Source: Treponema sp. UBA937 (GTDB lineage Bacteria > Spirochaetota > Spirochaetia > Treponematales > Breznakiellaceae). Taken from it: a stretch of DNA of 33,173 bases. The notes under the pieces are model-generated. The model was not told where the DNA came from. It saw only the letters and a list, made by a program, of their open reading frames with translations, and searched no databases. The position numbers were made by a program, and so were the translations under genes. Positions 23,438-30,927 of this stretch are shown in pieces. The stretch is taken from assembly GCA_002293455.1 (NCBI GenBank), contig DBDH01000045.1, positions 1 through 33,173 on the forward strand, written 5' to 3'. The first letter of the stretch is position 1; each line of letters opens with the position of its first letter.

Positions 23438-24085
23438 ATGCGAAAGATATATTTGTGTTTTATCCTTCTTCCGATTTTATTTGTGTCGTGTATGCATCTT
23501 CCTCAGGATTTGCCGCCGGAATTTCCGCCGGAATTTCCGCCGGAACTGCCTCCTGAAAAAACGGTTCCGCAGATTCCGGTTTCCATAATGGGGCAGGGCT
23601 TGATTACGAGCGAAACGCTTGCCGGTTTTTTGTCGGAAACAAACGCTTCGCTGCCGCCGGAGCGGGCCCGGGAATTGGCGCGCTTTTATGTTGAAGAAGC
23701 CGGAATCGAAGGAATCAACGCGGATATTGCTTTCAGCCAAATGTGTCTGGAAACAGGATTCATGCGGTTCGGCGGCCTTGTTACCCCGGACATGAACAAT
23801 TTCTGCGGTCTTGGAGCTATCGGACCGGAACAAACCGGCGAACGTTTTCCGAATCCGCAAACCGGCGTTAGGGCGCACATCCAGCACCTGAAAGGATACG
23901 CTTCCGCGGAACCGTTGAATCGGCCCCTTGTTGATCCCCGGTATAAATGGGTCAAATACGGCATCGCGCCGACCATTCACGATCTTACCGGACGCTGGGC
24001 AGCGGACAAAGAATATGGGAATAAGATTTACCGTATTCTGGAGAGGCTCTACGAATATGACACGTCTGTTGGGAATTTGCGGTGA
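23438..24085 (+). CDS. glucosaminidase-domain lipoprotein (peptidoglycan hydrolase)
   Basis: The 215-residue protein has lipobox FVSC (Cys18), a Pro/Glu-rich linker (PPEF PPEF PPEL PPEK, residues ~26-41), and a glucosaminidase-type lysozyme-fold domain from ~55. Points are DIAFSQMCLETGFMRFGG with likely catalytic Glu105, then NNFCGLGAIG, and RAHIQHLKGYASAEPLN. Members cut the glycan between GlcNAc and MurNAc; in spirochaetes this could serve cell-wall turnover or passage of the periplasmic flagella. The protein should sit on a membrane facing the periplasm. A -10-like TATAGT touches the ATG, so the exact start of transcription is unclear. Confidence 0.88.
   Translation: MRKIYLCFILLPILFVSCMHLPQDLPPEFPPEFPPELPPEKTVPQIPVSIMGQGLITSETLAGFLSETNASLPPERARELARFYVEEAGIEGINADIAFSQMCLETGFMRFGGLVTPDMNNFCGLGAIGPEQTGERFPNPQTGVRAHIQHLKGYASAEPLNRPLVDPRYKWVKYGIAPTIHDLTGRWAADKEYGNKIYRILERLYEYDTSVGNLR
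23513..23560 (+). repeat. 12-bp tandem repeat coding for the Pro-Glu linker
   Basis: Four units of 12 bases (CCGCCGGAATTT twice, then CCGCCGGAACTG and CCTCCTGAAAAA) encode PPE-x. In-frame repeat number can vary by slippage and would change linker length only. Confidence 0.85.
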
Positions 24086-24120
24086 GAGCCGCGGATTGAC
24101 GACCGGATTTTCCCGTTATC

Positions 24121-24927
24121 TTAATCCGAAAATCCCGCCCCGATAGCGGTTGCATATTCCGCGTCTTCGGGGTATTCAAATGTAACGCCATACATTTTTG
24201 TTACGCTCGCGAGGATACGCTGCCCTATTGGATTGCCGCTTCCGTTTCCGGTAACAACGACTTTTGTGATATTTTTGCTGCGGGCGGCAAACACGGAAAG
24301 TACGCCGATAACCTGGTACACCATATTCAGGATTCCAAGCGCTATATCAGACTTTCCGGATGTTTCAAGCATCTTCCCGAAGTTGGCGGCGGTGGTTTCC
24401 CTATCCAAAAAACTTACATCTTTATCGGTGATGTCTTCAATGAGAAGATCGACTTTCCCAAGATCGCCAAGGCTCGCTATATTTACCACGGTATCAATAT
24501 TTTCTATCCCCAGCATCTTTTTTGAAAGACCCACAATCGTGCCGCCGCCGACCCCCGAACCGCCGTAGTGGATGATCTTTTCCTGATTGGCTTCAATGAT
24601 CACCGTTCCTGTTCCGATGTTGGTAATAATGATATTATCCTGTTTCGCCAAATACATGCCGCCGATGCCGACAGCGGTAATTTCATCGATTTTTTTTGTA
24701 GGAATTCCAAAGATATTGTTGTTGATTTTTGAAGAACCTACGCCGGTAATAACAATCTTTTCTATTTCCTGCAGCGTGATAGATTCTTCCAGAATCATTT
24801 TCCCAAGAGCTCCGGTGGCGGATGTTACCGCGTCAAAAGCTTTGGTTTTTATTTTCTTGACAAGTTCTTTGTTTTTTATCGCCACCGCTTTGGTCGTGGT
24901 ACTTCCAATATCAATCCCAATAATCAT
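24121..24927 (-). CDS. type II pantothenate kinase (CoaW-like)
   Basis: The 268-residue protein is an actin-like ATPase fold kinase. Phosphate-1 loop is GIDIGSTTTKAVAI; phosphate-2 region is NIGTGTVIIEANQEKI; then HYGGSGVGGGTIVGLSKKML, which is the PanK-II/Fumble signature; and VVTGNGSGNPIGQRIL for the adenosine site. It phosphorylates pantothenate, the first step of coenzyme A synthesis, in the cytoplasm. PanK-II is not feedback-inhibited as type I is. A BadF/BadG-type ATPase is the main alternative, but the middle motif fits PanK-II better and no partner protein or Cys cluster is present. GAGGA lies before the ATG. It converges with the glucosaminidase gene (35-base gap). Confidence 0.8.
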   Translation of the reverse strand: MIIGIDIGSTTTKAVAIKNKELVKKIKTKAFDAVTSATGALGKMILEESITLQEIEKIVITGVGSSKINNNIFGIPTKKIDEITAVGIGGMYLAKQDNIIITNIGTGTVIIEANQEKIIHYGGSGVGGGTIVGLSKKMLGIENIDTVVNIASLGDLGKVDLLIEDITDKDVSFLDRETTAANFGKMLETSGKSDIALGILNMVYQVIGVLSVFAARSKNITKVVVTGNGSGNPIGQRILASVTKMYGVTFEYPEDAEYATAIGAGFSD

Positions 24928-25002
24928 TCATCGTTCCTCATGATGTCTTTGTTGAACATCCGTTATCTTGCCTCTGTTGTTTTCCTTTTCCTTTTTATAG
25001 GA

Positions 25003-25008
25003 TATACT
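25003..25008 (+). promoter_or_regulatory. -10 element of the GNAT gene at 25043
   Basis: TATACT stands 34 bases before the ATG and GGAG (25035-25038) provides ribosome binding in the leader. The -35 position is pyrimidine-rich (TTTTCC), as in the M16 promoter. This is a normal leadered arrangement, a useful contrast to the leaderless set. Confidence 0.5.
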
Positions 25009-25042
25009 AAATTTGTCATAAAACCAATAGCTTGGAGATACG

Positions 25043-25537
25043 ATGAACAGCTTTATGATAAATGAAAAAACCACCATCCGTTTTGCGGAAGAAAAAGATT
25101 CGGCGTTGATTCTTCAGTTTATCAAAGAACTTGCTGATTATGAAAAGATGTCAGAACAGGTAAGCGCGGCGCCGGAAGATATTGCGGAAACTATTTTTAA
25201 AAAGAAATACGCGGAGGTTGTAATCTGCGAGTATGAAGAAGCTCCGGCTGGATTTTGTTTGTTCTTTCACAATTATTCAACATTCCTGGGGAAACCTGGT
25301 TTGTACATAGAAGATTTGTATGTTAAAGAAAGGCTCCGCGGAAAGGGCCTGGGAAAAGCTCTGCTGAAATTTATGGCTCGCATAGCGGTTGAACGTAACT
25401 GCGGCCGGCTGGAATGGTCGTGCCTGGATTGGAATAAACCTTCCATCGATTTTTACAAAGCCCAAGGCGCGGAAGCTATGAATGACTGGACCGTCTATAG
25501 GCTGCAAGGGGAACAGATCAAATATCTCTTACGATAA
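25043..25537 (+). CDS. GNAT N-acetyltransferase, SAT/diamine acetyltransferase-like
   Basis: The 164-residue protein shows TIRFAEEKDSALILQFIKEL, then LFFHNYSTFLGKPGLYIEDL, the acetyl-CoA loop VKERLRGKGLGKALLKFMA (R-x-x-G-x-G) and DWNKPSIDFYKAQGA. The HNYSTF-x-G-x-x-GLY-I-EDL-YV stretch is shared with spermidine/spermine and other diamine acetyltransferases. A polyamine or small-amine substrate is thus plausible but unproven. It is the only gene on this strand between two minus-strand genes and probably stands alone. Confidence 0.88.
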   Translation: MNSFMINEKTTIRFAEEKDSALILQFIKELADYEKMSEQVSAAPEDIAETIFKKKYAEVVICEYEEAPAGFCLFFHNYSTFLGKPGLYIEDLYVKERLRGKGLGKALLKFMARIAVERNCGRLEWSCLDWNKPSIDFYKAQGAEAMNDWTVYRLQGEQIKYLLR

Positions 25538-25562
25538 ATCGCATATACGGCAAACTGTCCTT

Positions 25563-26588
25563 TTACTCTGAAACGTTAAACTGTCTATTCGCCAATTCAA
25601 AATTTTCAAACACTCCAGGTGTTCCACGCAATATCCCGTTATTAAAAACAAACACGGCTTCTACTCCCGGCAGCGACGCCGCAAGCTCATAACCTTTTTC
25701 GTATCCAAGGGCAAACAGAGACGTTGAAAGAGCGTCCGCGTCAATTGAGTTGTCTGTAATTATTGTTACCGCCAACAAGTTATTATCGACAGGATAGCCG
25801 TTTTCTGTGGAAAGAATATGATGATACCGCCTGCCGTTTTGTTCAAAGTAACGTTCATAGACCCCTGATGTTACGAGCGTCTTATTCGTGACATTCATAA
25901 TGCCCAAATATTCACCGCGGATTCCCGATATGTTTTGAATTCCCACGCGCCAGGGAATACCTCTTCCCTTTGATCCGATAACGATAACATTGCCGCCAAG
26001 ATCGATAATTGCCTTGTTGATATTTGCTTCCCGAATGATCCTCGAAACTTCATCCGCGGCGTATCCTTTGGCAATCGCCCCAAGATCAATCTTCATTCCC
26101 TGCCGGGGAAGAAACACGGTCTTTGCGCCGGCATCAATAACGATGTCCCGCCAGTTAATTAGAGACAGGGCTTCCTGTACTTCGTTTTCCTCCGGAACTC
26201 TGGGATGTTCAAACCCAATCCCCCAAAGGGAAACCAAAGGACCAACGGTTGGGTCAAAGGCGCCGCCGGTCAATTCCGCATAGTAACGCGCTTTTTGAAG
26301 AACCTGTATGACATCATCATGAACCTGGACCGGGGCGACTCCCGCGTTCCGGTTAATCCTATCCACATCGGTATCGGCTCTGTTGGCGCTCATGTGATCT
26401 TCTATTTCCCGAAGACGCGCGAATATAGCTTGGTACACTTCTGATGTGCCTTGCTCAAATAAATTGACCGAGCAAATGGTGCCCAAGACAAATTCTGTCT
26501 GGCTTTCGGGAGCCTTGCGGCAGGATGAAAAAAAACAAATAAAGAGAAACAGAAAAACAAGGGGCTTTGTGTTTTTAATTACATGCAT
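25563..26588 (-). CDS. apbE: FAD:protein FMN transferase, lipoprotein
   Basis: The 341-residue protein begins with a lipoprotein signal (lipobox FSSC, Cys ~23). It contains GAFDPTVGPLVSLWGIG, KIDLGAIAKGYAADEV, AIIDLGGNVIVIGSKG, TSGVYERYF, HHILSTENGYPVDN and SIDADALSTSLFALG. These blocks cover the FAD and Mg2+ sites of ApbE. It attaches FMN to Thr of subunits of RNF/NQR-type redox pumps or of other secreted flavoproteins. In T. pallidum the family member has been characterised as an FAD-hydrolysing/flavinylating lipoprotein. It is last in a run with ptsN and the DUF1707 protein (46-base gap). Confidence 0.94.
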   Translation of the reverse strand: MHVIKNTKPLVFLFLFICFFSSCRKAPESQTEFVLGTICSVNLFEQGTSEVYQAIFARLREIEDHMSANRADTDVDRINRNAGVAPVQVHDDVIQVLQKARYYAELTGGAFDPTVGPLVSLWGIGFEHPRVPEENEVQEALSLINWRDIVIDAGAKTVFLPRQGMKIDLGAIAKGYAADEVSRIIREANINKAIIDLGGNVIVIGSKGRGIPWRVGIQNISGIRGEYLGIMNVTNKTLVTSGVYERYFEQNGRRYHHILSTENGYPVDNNLLAVTIITDNSIDADALSTSLFALGYEKGYELAASLPGVEAVFVFNNGILRGTPGVFENFELANRQFNVSE

Positions 26589-26634
26589 TGCTTTAATACC
26601 CGATATTTTGAAATAAGACCATTGTGTTTCTCTG

Positions 26635-27261
26635 TCAATCGAACAACTTCTTCCAGGGACGTTTATCTTTGTCTACATACTTTACATTGATTGAACTCAA
26701 TATCACCATTCCGTTGATGACAAGTTCTGGTCCGTCACCAGATACGGCCTCTGTGTTGCGGGCAACTTTTGCGTCGCTTAAAATGGGAAGCGCGTTAATT
26801 TTTACTTTTACGCTGGGCGGAACTTTAATTTTCGTATCACCTAACAATGATATGATCGTAATTTCTGTTCGTCCATTCGGCAAATCACCGTCGTTAATTT
26901 CTATTTCCTGGGAACCCAAAATCGTATAAAGGGAATGACTCCTGCCCGCAAAGAAATCGCCTGAAAGATGCCGGTTAGAAAGCAGCGCAACGCTGGATTT
27001 ATCATCTTCCGATTCGGCGCTTCTTCGGGATTCAGGTCTTTCTTCCCGGCGTTCATCCCTTCCGGCATACAGGCTGTTTTCACGCGATATTTTTTCTATG
27101 ATTGCGAGTTCCCTTTCCGTTTCCGCTTTATTGATGTACTCTACGAGCCGTTCATATTCTTCCATAGGCAGTTCGTTTTGAGAAAATTGAACCGACAAGT
27201 CTTCGATTACTTTGTTTTTACGCTCTTCCAAGCGGATTTCTCTTGATAGTTGCTGTTCCAT
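26635..27261 (-). CDS. DUF1707 / LiaF-C-terminal-like protein
   Basis: ATG 27261 gives 208 residues; AAGGG lies before it and a longer frame would run into ptsN. Residues ~1-50 form a helical DUF1707/SHOCT-like unit (QFSQNELPMEEYERLVEYIN). A charged linker rich in Arg/Glu follows (~60-85). Residues ~105-200 are a beta-helix-like domain as in the LiaF C-terminus (TILGSQEIEINDG, TEITIISLLGDTKIKVPPSV). LiaF-type domains monitor or restrain envelope-stress signalling in Gram-positives. No transmembrane part is present, so it is cytoplasmic. It lies 11 bases behind ptsN. The function here is unknown. Confidence 0.75.
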   Translation of the reverse strand: MEQQLSREIRLEERKNKVIEDLSVQFSQNELPMEEYERLVEYINKAETERELAIIEKISRENSLYAGRDERREERPESRRSAESEDDKSSVALLSNRHLSGDFFAGRSHSLYTILGSQEIEINDGDLPNGRTEITIISLLGDTKIKVPPSVKVKINALPILSDAKVARNTEAVSGDGPELVINGMVILSSINVKYVDKDKRPWKKLFD

Positions 27262-27272
27262 TTTGCTTTCCC

Positions 27273-27746
27273 TTAATCCCAGGCGGCCTCGGCGTCCTGA
27301 ATTGCTTTCCGTAATATTTCTCCAGAAGAACGATTCCGCAGTAATTGTACAAATGATTCCTGCCGGCACAAAAAACTTATTTTTGACAAAGTATGAAGAT
27401 GTAATTTTGGCGATGCCGACACAATCAAAATTACCGTATGAACAGGCTTTCCGTCCAGTGCTTTCCAGTTGATTCCCTTTTCCGGGAAGCCGATGGAAAT
27501 ACTTTGATGTTCCGGTTTTTCCGCCAAAGGATTCCTCGGATGCGGCAGCGCAATTCCGTTTCCCATCGCGGTAGACATAAGATTTTCCCGTTCCAATATT
27601 GCTTGTAACAATAAATCCTTATTTAGTTCTGAAGGCAAATCTATCATTTTGAGGAAATTATTCATCACATCTTTTACGGCGGTTCCGGAAATATCGTAAA
27701 AAACTCCGCCGCGGTCTAAAAGTGAAACCAGTGTATTATCATTCAT
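27273..27746 (-). CDS. ptsN: nitrogen-PTS EIIA protein (PtsN/EIIA-Ntr)
   Basis: ATG 27746, with AAGGA eight bases upstream, gives 157 residues; an in-frame TTG two codons earlier is less likely. The PTS EIIA type-2 domain is complete, with active His69 in NGIALPHPRNP. LMSTAMGNG before it and HTLSKISFLCRQESF later fit the family. EIIA-Ntr accepts phosphate from HPr or NPr and acts by binding other proteins (potassium transport, envelope and nitrogen control). It overlaps the preceding gene by eight bases (ATGAATGA), so the two are translationally coupled. The partner HPr and HprK are encoded at 11.4-12.7 kb. Confidence 0.93.
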   Translation of the reverse strand: MNDNTLVSLLDRGGVFYDISGTAVKDVMNNFLKMIDLPSELNKDLLLQAILERENLMSTAMGNGIALPHPRNPLAEKPEHQSISIGFPEKGINWKALDGKPVHTVILIVSASPKLHLHTLSKISFLCRQESFVQLLRNRSSGEILRKAIQDAEAAWD

Positions 27747-29754
27747 TGACAAACATCCTTGTTAACTCAGGGCTTTGTTTCGCATAAAAGTCCGACAGTT
27801 TTCTATTTGTATCATTCATATTAAACGCGTGAAGATCAAATTCTTTTCCTTTTTTTGATCCTTTTGTCTGCAAGTTCATATAACGGCGGAATTGAACAGG
27901 GCCTCCAACATATCCGGGCGGAGCGGCTCCCGCTCCGGCGATACAATAATTTCCCAACACAGGGATATCACCGTCATTTAAAAGAAACATCAATCGTACT
28001 GTCCAACGGCTTCCATATTCGTAGATAAATTCCATCTTGCCCTTGGAATGCAAATTTGCCAATGTTATAGAATGATCACATGAATAATTGTTCTGCTTCA
28101 GATCTTGCTGTATTTCATCTAACACAAATCGATATTGATTTTCATTCTTCCATTCAAAAAGGATTTGTATGACATCATGAAGATTATATAAATCCGCGGA
28201 GCTTGGAATCATGAAACGGCGCCAAACATCGGTGCCGCCAAGACTCGCCTGGAAAGTCAGCCATTCAACAGAAGAAAGAATGGTTTCAGGTTTCCGGACA
28301 ATCGAGATTTTTCGTTGTCTGTAACTTTTTATGGATTCTTCAATGAGGATTTTTATTTCTTCGTATGTTTCCAGCATACTGTCCGATGATCCATCCATCG
28401 CTTCAAGATCGGCCGCGTCCGGCGCTTCATCCGTATTAAGGTCTTCAAGAATTCCGGCCGCGTGGCCTTGAATCTGGGAAAATATGACAAAGGCATGTTT
28501 GGGAAACCAGCTTTTGTCAACTCCGGCTTTGTTTATCCGGGCAGCATGATCAATCACCGCGGTATGAAGTTCGCAAATCCGCTTCCTGATGGGCCCCATC
28601 GTTCTGTCCGCAAAAGGAGAATAGTGCATGGAATATTCCTTATACACTTCCCTCAAATAACTAACAACAAATTTTCGCCGGTCAGGAGACATGCCGACAG
28701 ACGGAGGAATCAACTGATCGGCAATATTATCGATATTAGCTTCGTTCCTGAAAAGCGCGTCTCTCACATAAGATTGAATCACATATTCCGAAACAGGGAT
28801 CCCCCGCGCATAAAGAATTTCTTCGATGGGAGTCCGGTCCGGCGGCCCCTGGTTTGCGCGTAAATCTTCCAGATCGGGAATCTCTTTTCCCGCGTACCAA
28901 AACCGGGTTTCGATTCCATAAGGAACGGTCTCGATTTGTTCAGTTTGATTATAAAGAAAATCATCCAGCGCGTAAGCCGGAACATCACGCATACGTTTTC
29001 CGCCGTACCAATACGCATAAGAAATTTGCTCTTCAATAGAATAACACGCGCCATGCCTGGAAAAAACTTCCCGAAAAGCCGCCTCCGCTTCTTCCACCCA
29101 GGCATATAACTCGCGTTTTGACCATGAACCAGCCGCGACACGTTCAAGTTCAAAACTTGCGTTCAGCCAATTCATGGTTTTAACAACAAACATGTCGCCC
29201 GGAACAAAACCGCTTGTCCGAAAAACCGCGCTCATGTCCAATGTCTTAATTGATACTTCCGGCGGATCTTCATAAAAACTATCATTAAACGCTTGTTCGT
29301 TTTCCGGATTATCGCAAGCGACATATTGAGGAGCATATTCCTCTCCAAACAGCGCATAATACGGGTAAAATTCTTCCGGGGCTCCTTCCATAAAGGTTTC
29401 GGGAATCGGCAGCCCCTTCCAATAAAACGTATAGTTCTGCGGAAGCACCGCCGGATTCGCAAAAGGAATACAACGATGTCCGGGAATAAGAATCCCGTTC
29501 ATAATTTCCAGCCTGCTGGGATTAATCACAAAACGGGCCGATTCAAAACAGCCCCGGCGGGATATATAGACATTTTTTCCCAGGTGAAAAGCCAGGTTTC
29601 TGGCACTCAGAAAAGCAATAACTTCTTCGGTGAACCGTTTCGTTTTTCCCGACGTGTCAATCAATCTGATGAAAGATACAACTTCATCGATAGAAAACGC
29701 GCTATCGGCATTTTCGAGAAATTCGTATAAAGCATCTTCCTGAAGAATTGTCAT
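27739..29754 (-). CDS. large protein with C-terminal plasmid pRiA4b ORF-3-like domain
   Basis: The 671-residue protein has an unfamiliar N-terminal ~490 residues, with an early winged-helix-like part (1-70, DEVVSFIRLIDTSGKTKRFT) and Trp/Tyr-rich middle. The C-terminal ~170 residues fit the pRiA4b ORF-3 domain: TDVWRRFMIPSSADLYNLHD, IYEYGSRWTVRLMFL and GAGAAPPGYVGGPVQFRRYM. The domain has no firmly established biochemical role. A Gly/Asp linker (DTDEAPDAADLEAMDGSS-type) lies near residue 450. It is the first gene of the run with ptsN. The ATG has no clear ribosome-binding site. A CATATT/TATTAG -10-like stretch precedes it. Confidence 0.75.
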   Translation of the reverse strand: MTILQEDALYEFLENADSAFSIDEVVSFIRLIDTSGKTKRFTEEVIAFLSARNLAFHLGKNVYISRRGCFESARFVINPSRLEIMNGILIPGHRCIPFANPAVLPQNYTFYWKGLPIPETFMEGAPEEFYPYYALFGEEYAPQYVACDNPENEQAFNDSFYEDPPEVSIKTLDMSAVFRTSGFVPGDMFVVKTMNWLNASFELERVAAGSWSKRELYAWVEEAEAAFREVFSRHGACYSIEEQISYAYWYGGKRMRDVPAYALDDFLYNQTEQIETVPYGIETRFWYAGKEIPDLEDLRANQGPPDRTPIEEILYARGIPVSEYVIQSYVRDALFRNEANIDNIADQLIPPSVGMSPDRRKFVVSYLREVYKEYSMHYSPFADRTMGPIRKRICELHTAVIDHAARINKAGVDKSWFPKHAFVIFSQIQGHAAGILEDLNTDEAPDAADLEAMDGSSDSMLETYEEIKILIEESIKSYRQRKISIVRKPETILSSVEWLTFQASLGGTDVWRRFMIPSSADLYNLHDVIQILFEWKNENQYRFVLDEIQQDLKQNNYSCDHSITLANLHSKGKMEFIYEYGSRWTVRLMFLLNDGDIPVLGNYCIAGAGAAPPGYVGGPVQFRRYMNLQTKGSKKGKEFDLHAFNMNDTNRKLSDFYAKQSPELTRMFVNE

Positions 29755-29770
29755 CTACTTACTAATATGC

Positions 29771-29793
29771 CTTGAAATTTGCGGGATTTCAAG
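29771..29793. promoter_or_regulatory. perfect inverted repeat upstream of the ORF-3-like/ptsN operon
   Basis: CTTGAAAT (29771-29778) and ATTTCAAG (29786-29793) with a seven-base loop. On the minus strand one arm supplies TTGAAA, usable as a -35, with CATATT or TATTAG 17-19 bases on. The repeat could be an operator for the operon that contains ptsN. Confidence 0.5.
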
Positions 29794-29950
29794 CAGAATT
29801 TGACGAATATTTTATAAATAAGCCGTATTCTCACAGATTTAAAACCATCACTGATTTTTCAATATTGAAAAATGGGAGCGAGATAAGAATTATGTTTTCA
29901 CCTCATGTTGTTTCCACAAAGTCCAATTAAGCGTATATTTCTTCCAAATC

Positions 29951-29997
29951 GTATCATTATGACACTGTAAAAAATCAAAATGATACACATGTGTCAT
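29951..29997 (+). promoter_or_regulatory. tandem dyads of half-site GTRTCAT, candidate enhancer (UAS)
   Basis: Dyad 1: GTATCAT-T-ATGACAC (29951-29965). Dyad 2: ATGATAC-ACAT-GTGTCAT (29980-29997), embedded in a longer palindrome with arms AAAATGA/TCATTTT (29977-30000). The two dyad centres are ~30 bp apart, about three DNA turns, on the same face. They lie ~170-215 bp upstream of the expected sigma54 start, the usual distance for an enhancer-binding activator. A fifth weak copy (GTGACAC) is at 30196-30202. Confidence 0.6.
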
Positions 29998-30072
29998 TTT
30001 AACACAAAAAATTTTCTGAATATGTATGATTGATAATCAATTCCTCTGAAAATGTACGGGAAAAATCACATC

Positions 30073-30103
30073 AATTCTATAATTTGTTGTATTATAAAGA
30101 ATT
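30073..30103. other. AT-rich inverted repeat between enhancer and promoter
   Basis: AATTCTATAAT (30073-30083) pairs with ATTATA-aa-GAATT (30091-30103) around a seven-base loop. It lies between the dyads and the sigma54 promoter, where a bending protein or a repressor would act. Confidence 0.45.
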
Positions 30104-30140
30104 AAAAATATTGTCGATTTTTATATGTTTTTCTGATATT

Positions 30141-30156
30141 TTGGCACGATTTTTGC
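30141..30156 (+). promoter_or_regulatory. sigma54 (-24/-12) promoter of hsp20
   Basis: TTGGCACG (30141-30148), ATTT, TTGC (30153-30156): both consensus blocks exact and the GG-to-GC gap exactly ten bases. The expected transcription start is near 30168, giving a ~68-nt leader with CGGAGG before the ATG. A sigma54 factor is known from other treponemes and borreliae; its gene is not in this window. Confidence 0.85.
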
Positions 30157-30235
30157 TTTTATATAAACGTACATGCAAAAGAACATTGTTCTTGCGTGAC
30201 ACATATTTTATATAAAAGAACCACGGAGGTATCTT

Positions 30236-30691
30236 ATGAAATCTGTAACTTTGTATCGTCCTGTATCAATTGAAAAAGCCATGAGCGATTTTGACCGCTA
30301 TATGGAATCTTTTTTCGGCGACAGCTTGCTCGCCCCCGCAAGCAAACATCTTCATCTTCCCGCGATGGACATAGAAGAGAATGATGAGTCTTATTCGGTA
30401 AACATTGAACTTCCCGGCCTTGAAGAAAAAAACATCGAAGTTCATGCCAACGGCAAGGAAATTACGGTCGAATCAAAACAGGAAGAATCGACCGAAGAAA
30501 AAGTTGAAGAGAAGAAGGGCCGTTTTATCCTGAAAGAACGGAGGCAGAGCCGTTTCAGCCGGACTTTTTCCCTTCCCGAAAATGCCGATTACGAGTCAAT
30601 CAGCGCAAAATTCAAAAACGGAGTACTTACGCTTGATGTAAAAAAACGTCCCGAATCAAAAAAGCGCACGATTCAGATTGAAAGCTTGTAA
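30236..30691 (+). CDS. small heat shock protein, Hsp20/alpha-crystallin family
   Basis: The 151-residue protein has an N-terminal arm (~1-38), an alpha-crystallin domain (~39-135: MDIEENDESYSVNIELPGLE, RFILKERRQSRFSRTFSLPE, FKNGVLTLDVKKRPE), and a C-terminal IQI (I-x-I) motif. All landmarks of the family are present, with normal length. It holds unfolding proteins in the cytoplasm until ATP-dependent chaperones refold them. CGGAGG lies eight bases before the ATG. No CIRCE (HrcA) element was seen; the upstream sigma54 promoter and dyads point to activation by an enhancer-binding regulator. A terminator lies 57 bases after the stop, so the gene is a single unit. Confidence 0.95.
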   Translation: MKSVTLYRPVSIEKAMSDFDRYMESFFGDSLLAPASKHLHLPAMDIEENDESYSVNIELPGLEEKNIEVHANGKEITVESKQEESTEEKVEEKKGRFILKERRQSRFSRTFSLPENADYESISAKFKNGVLTLDVKKRPESKKRTIQIESL

Positions 30692-30698
30692 TAAGAGC

Positions 30699-30733
30699 TT
30701 CAGCAAAACCCGGTTAGATTTGCAATTTCCTCA
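30699..30733 (+). repeat. conserved 3' hairpin repeat, diverged copy (after hsp20)
   Basis: GCAAA (30703-30707) and TTTGC (30719-30723) can pair, and TTTGCAATTTCCTCA (30719-30733) is identical to the tail of the copy after radC (minus strand, ending near 22581). It starts 7 bases after the hsp20 stop. Confidence 0.5.
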
Positions 30734-30748
30734 TAATTGACAATGATA

Positions 30749-30796
30749 AAGGGCTGGTCAGGAAGCGGTTTGTTTCCGGCCGGCCCTTGTTTTTTT
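30749..30796 (+). terminator. rho-independent terminator of hsp20
   Basis: AAGGGCTGG (30749-30757) pairs with CCGGCCCTT (30780-30788) with one G-U pair; an inner GGAA/TTCC stem lies in the loop; seven T residues follow (30790-30796). Confidence 0.85.
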
Positions 30797-30809
30797 GAAG
30801 AACAGCGTC

Positions 30810-30849
30810 TGGACATATGGTTAGAAACTTGTTATCTTAAAGATATAAA
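30810..30849 (+). promoter_or_regulatory. promoter(s) of the ABC-F gene
   Basis: Two overlapping candidates: TGGACA (30810-30815)-N17-TATCTT (30833-30838), and TTAGAA (30821-30826)-N17-TATAAA (30844-30849). Either gives a leader of roughly 140-150 nt before the ABC-F start, long enough for an attenuator. Confidence 0.5.
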
Positions 30850-30864
30850 ATCCAGTAAAAGGAC

Positions 30865-30927
30865 AGGTGAAGAAATGAGGATATAAAAACAAAAGGGATA
30901 GATTCATTACGACGGCGTTCCCTTTTT
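30865..30927 (+). promoter_or_regulatory. attenuator-like leader: three-codon ORF plus hairpin
   Basis: AGGTGA (30865-30870) precedes ATG AGG ATA TAA (30875-30886), a Met-Arg-Ile mini-ORF. Five bases on, AAAAGGGA (30891-30898) pairs with TCCCTTTT (30919-30926), extendable by AAC/GTT with one bulge, with ACG/CGT inside the loop. T-rich sequence ends the hairpin. Several ABC-F resistance genes are known to be induced by ribosome-stalling attenuation of this layout. Confidence 0.5.

Larger units (their letters stand above)
29755..30235. other. 481-bp divergent intergenic region rich in dyads
   Basis: No convincing gene is present. Contents, from left: an inverted repeat by the minus-strand gene (29771-29793), GTRTCAT dyads (29951-29997), a small palindrome ATTGA-TAA-TCAAT (30029-30041), an AT-rich hairpin (30073-30103), a sigma54 promoter (30141-30156), and the hsp20 ribosome-binding site (CGGAGG, 30223-30228). 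A 61-codon frame (30030-30215) covers the promoter and is not believed. Confidence 0.8.

Noticed and set aside
30030..30215. 61-codon open frame upstream of hsp20
   Set aside because: It covers the sigma54 promoter, has low-complexity composition and no ribosome-binding site.
30100..30235. CIRCE element for HrcA control of hsp20
   Set aside because: No TTAGCACTC-N9-GAGTGCTAA-like sequence is present.
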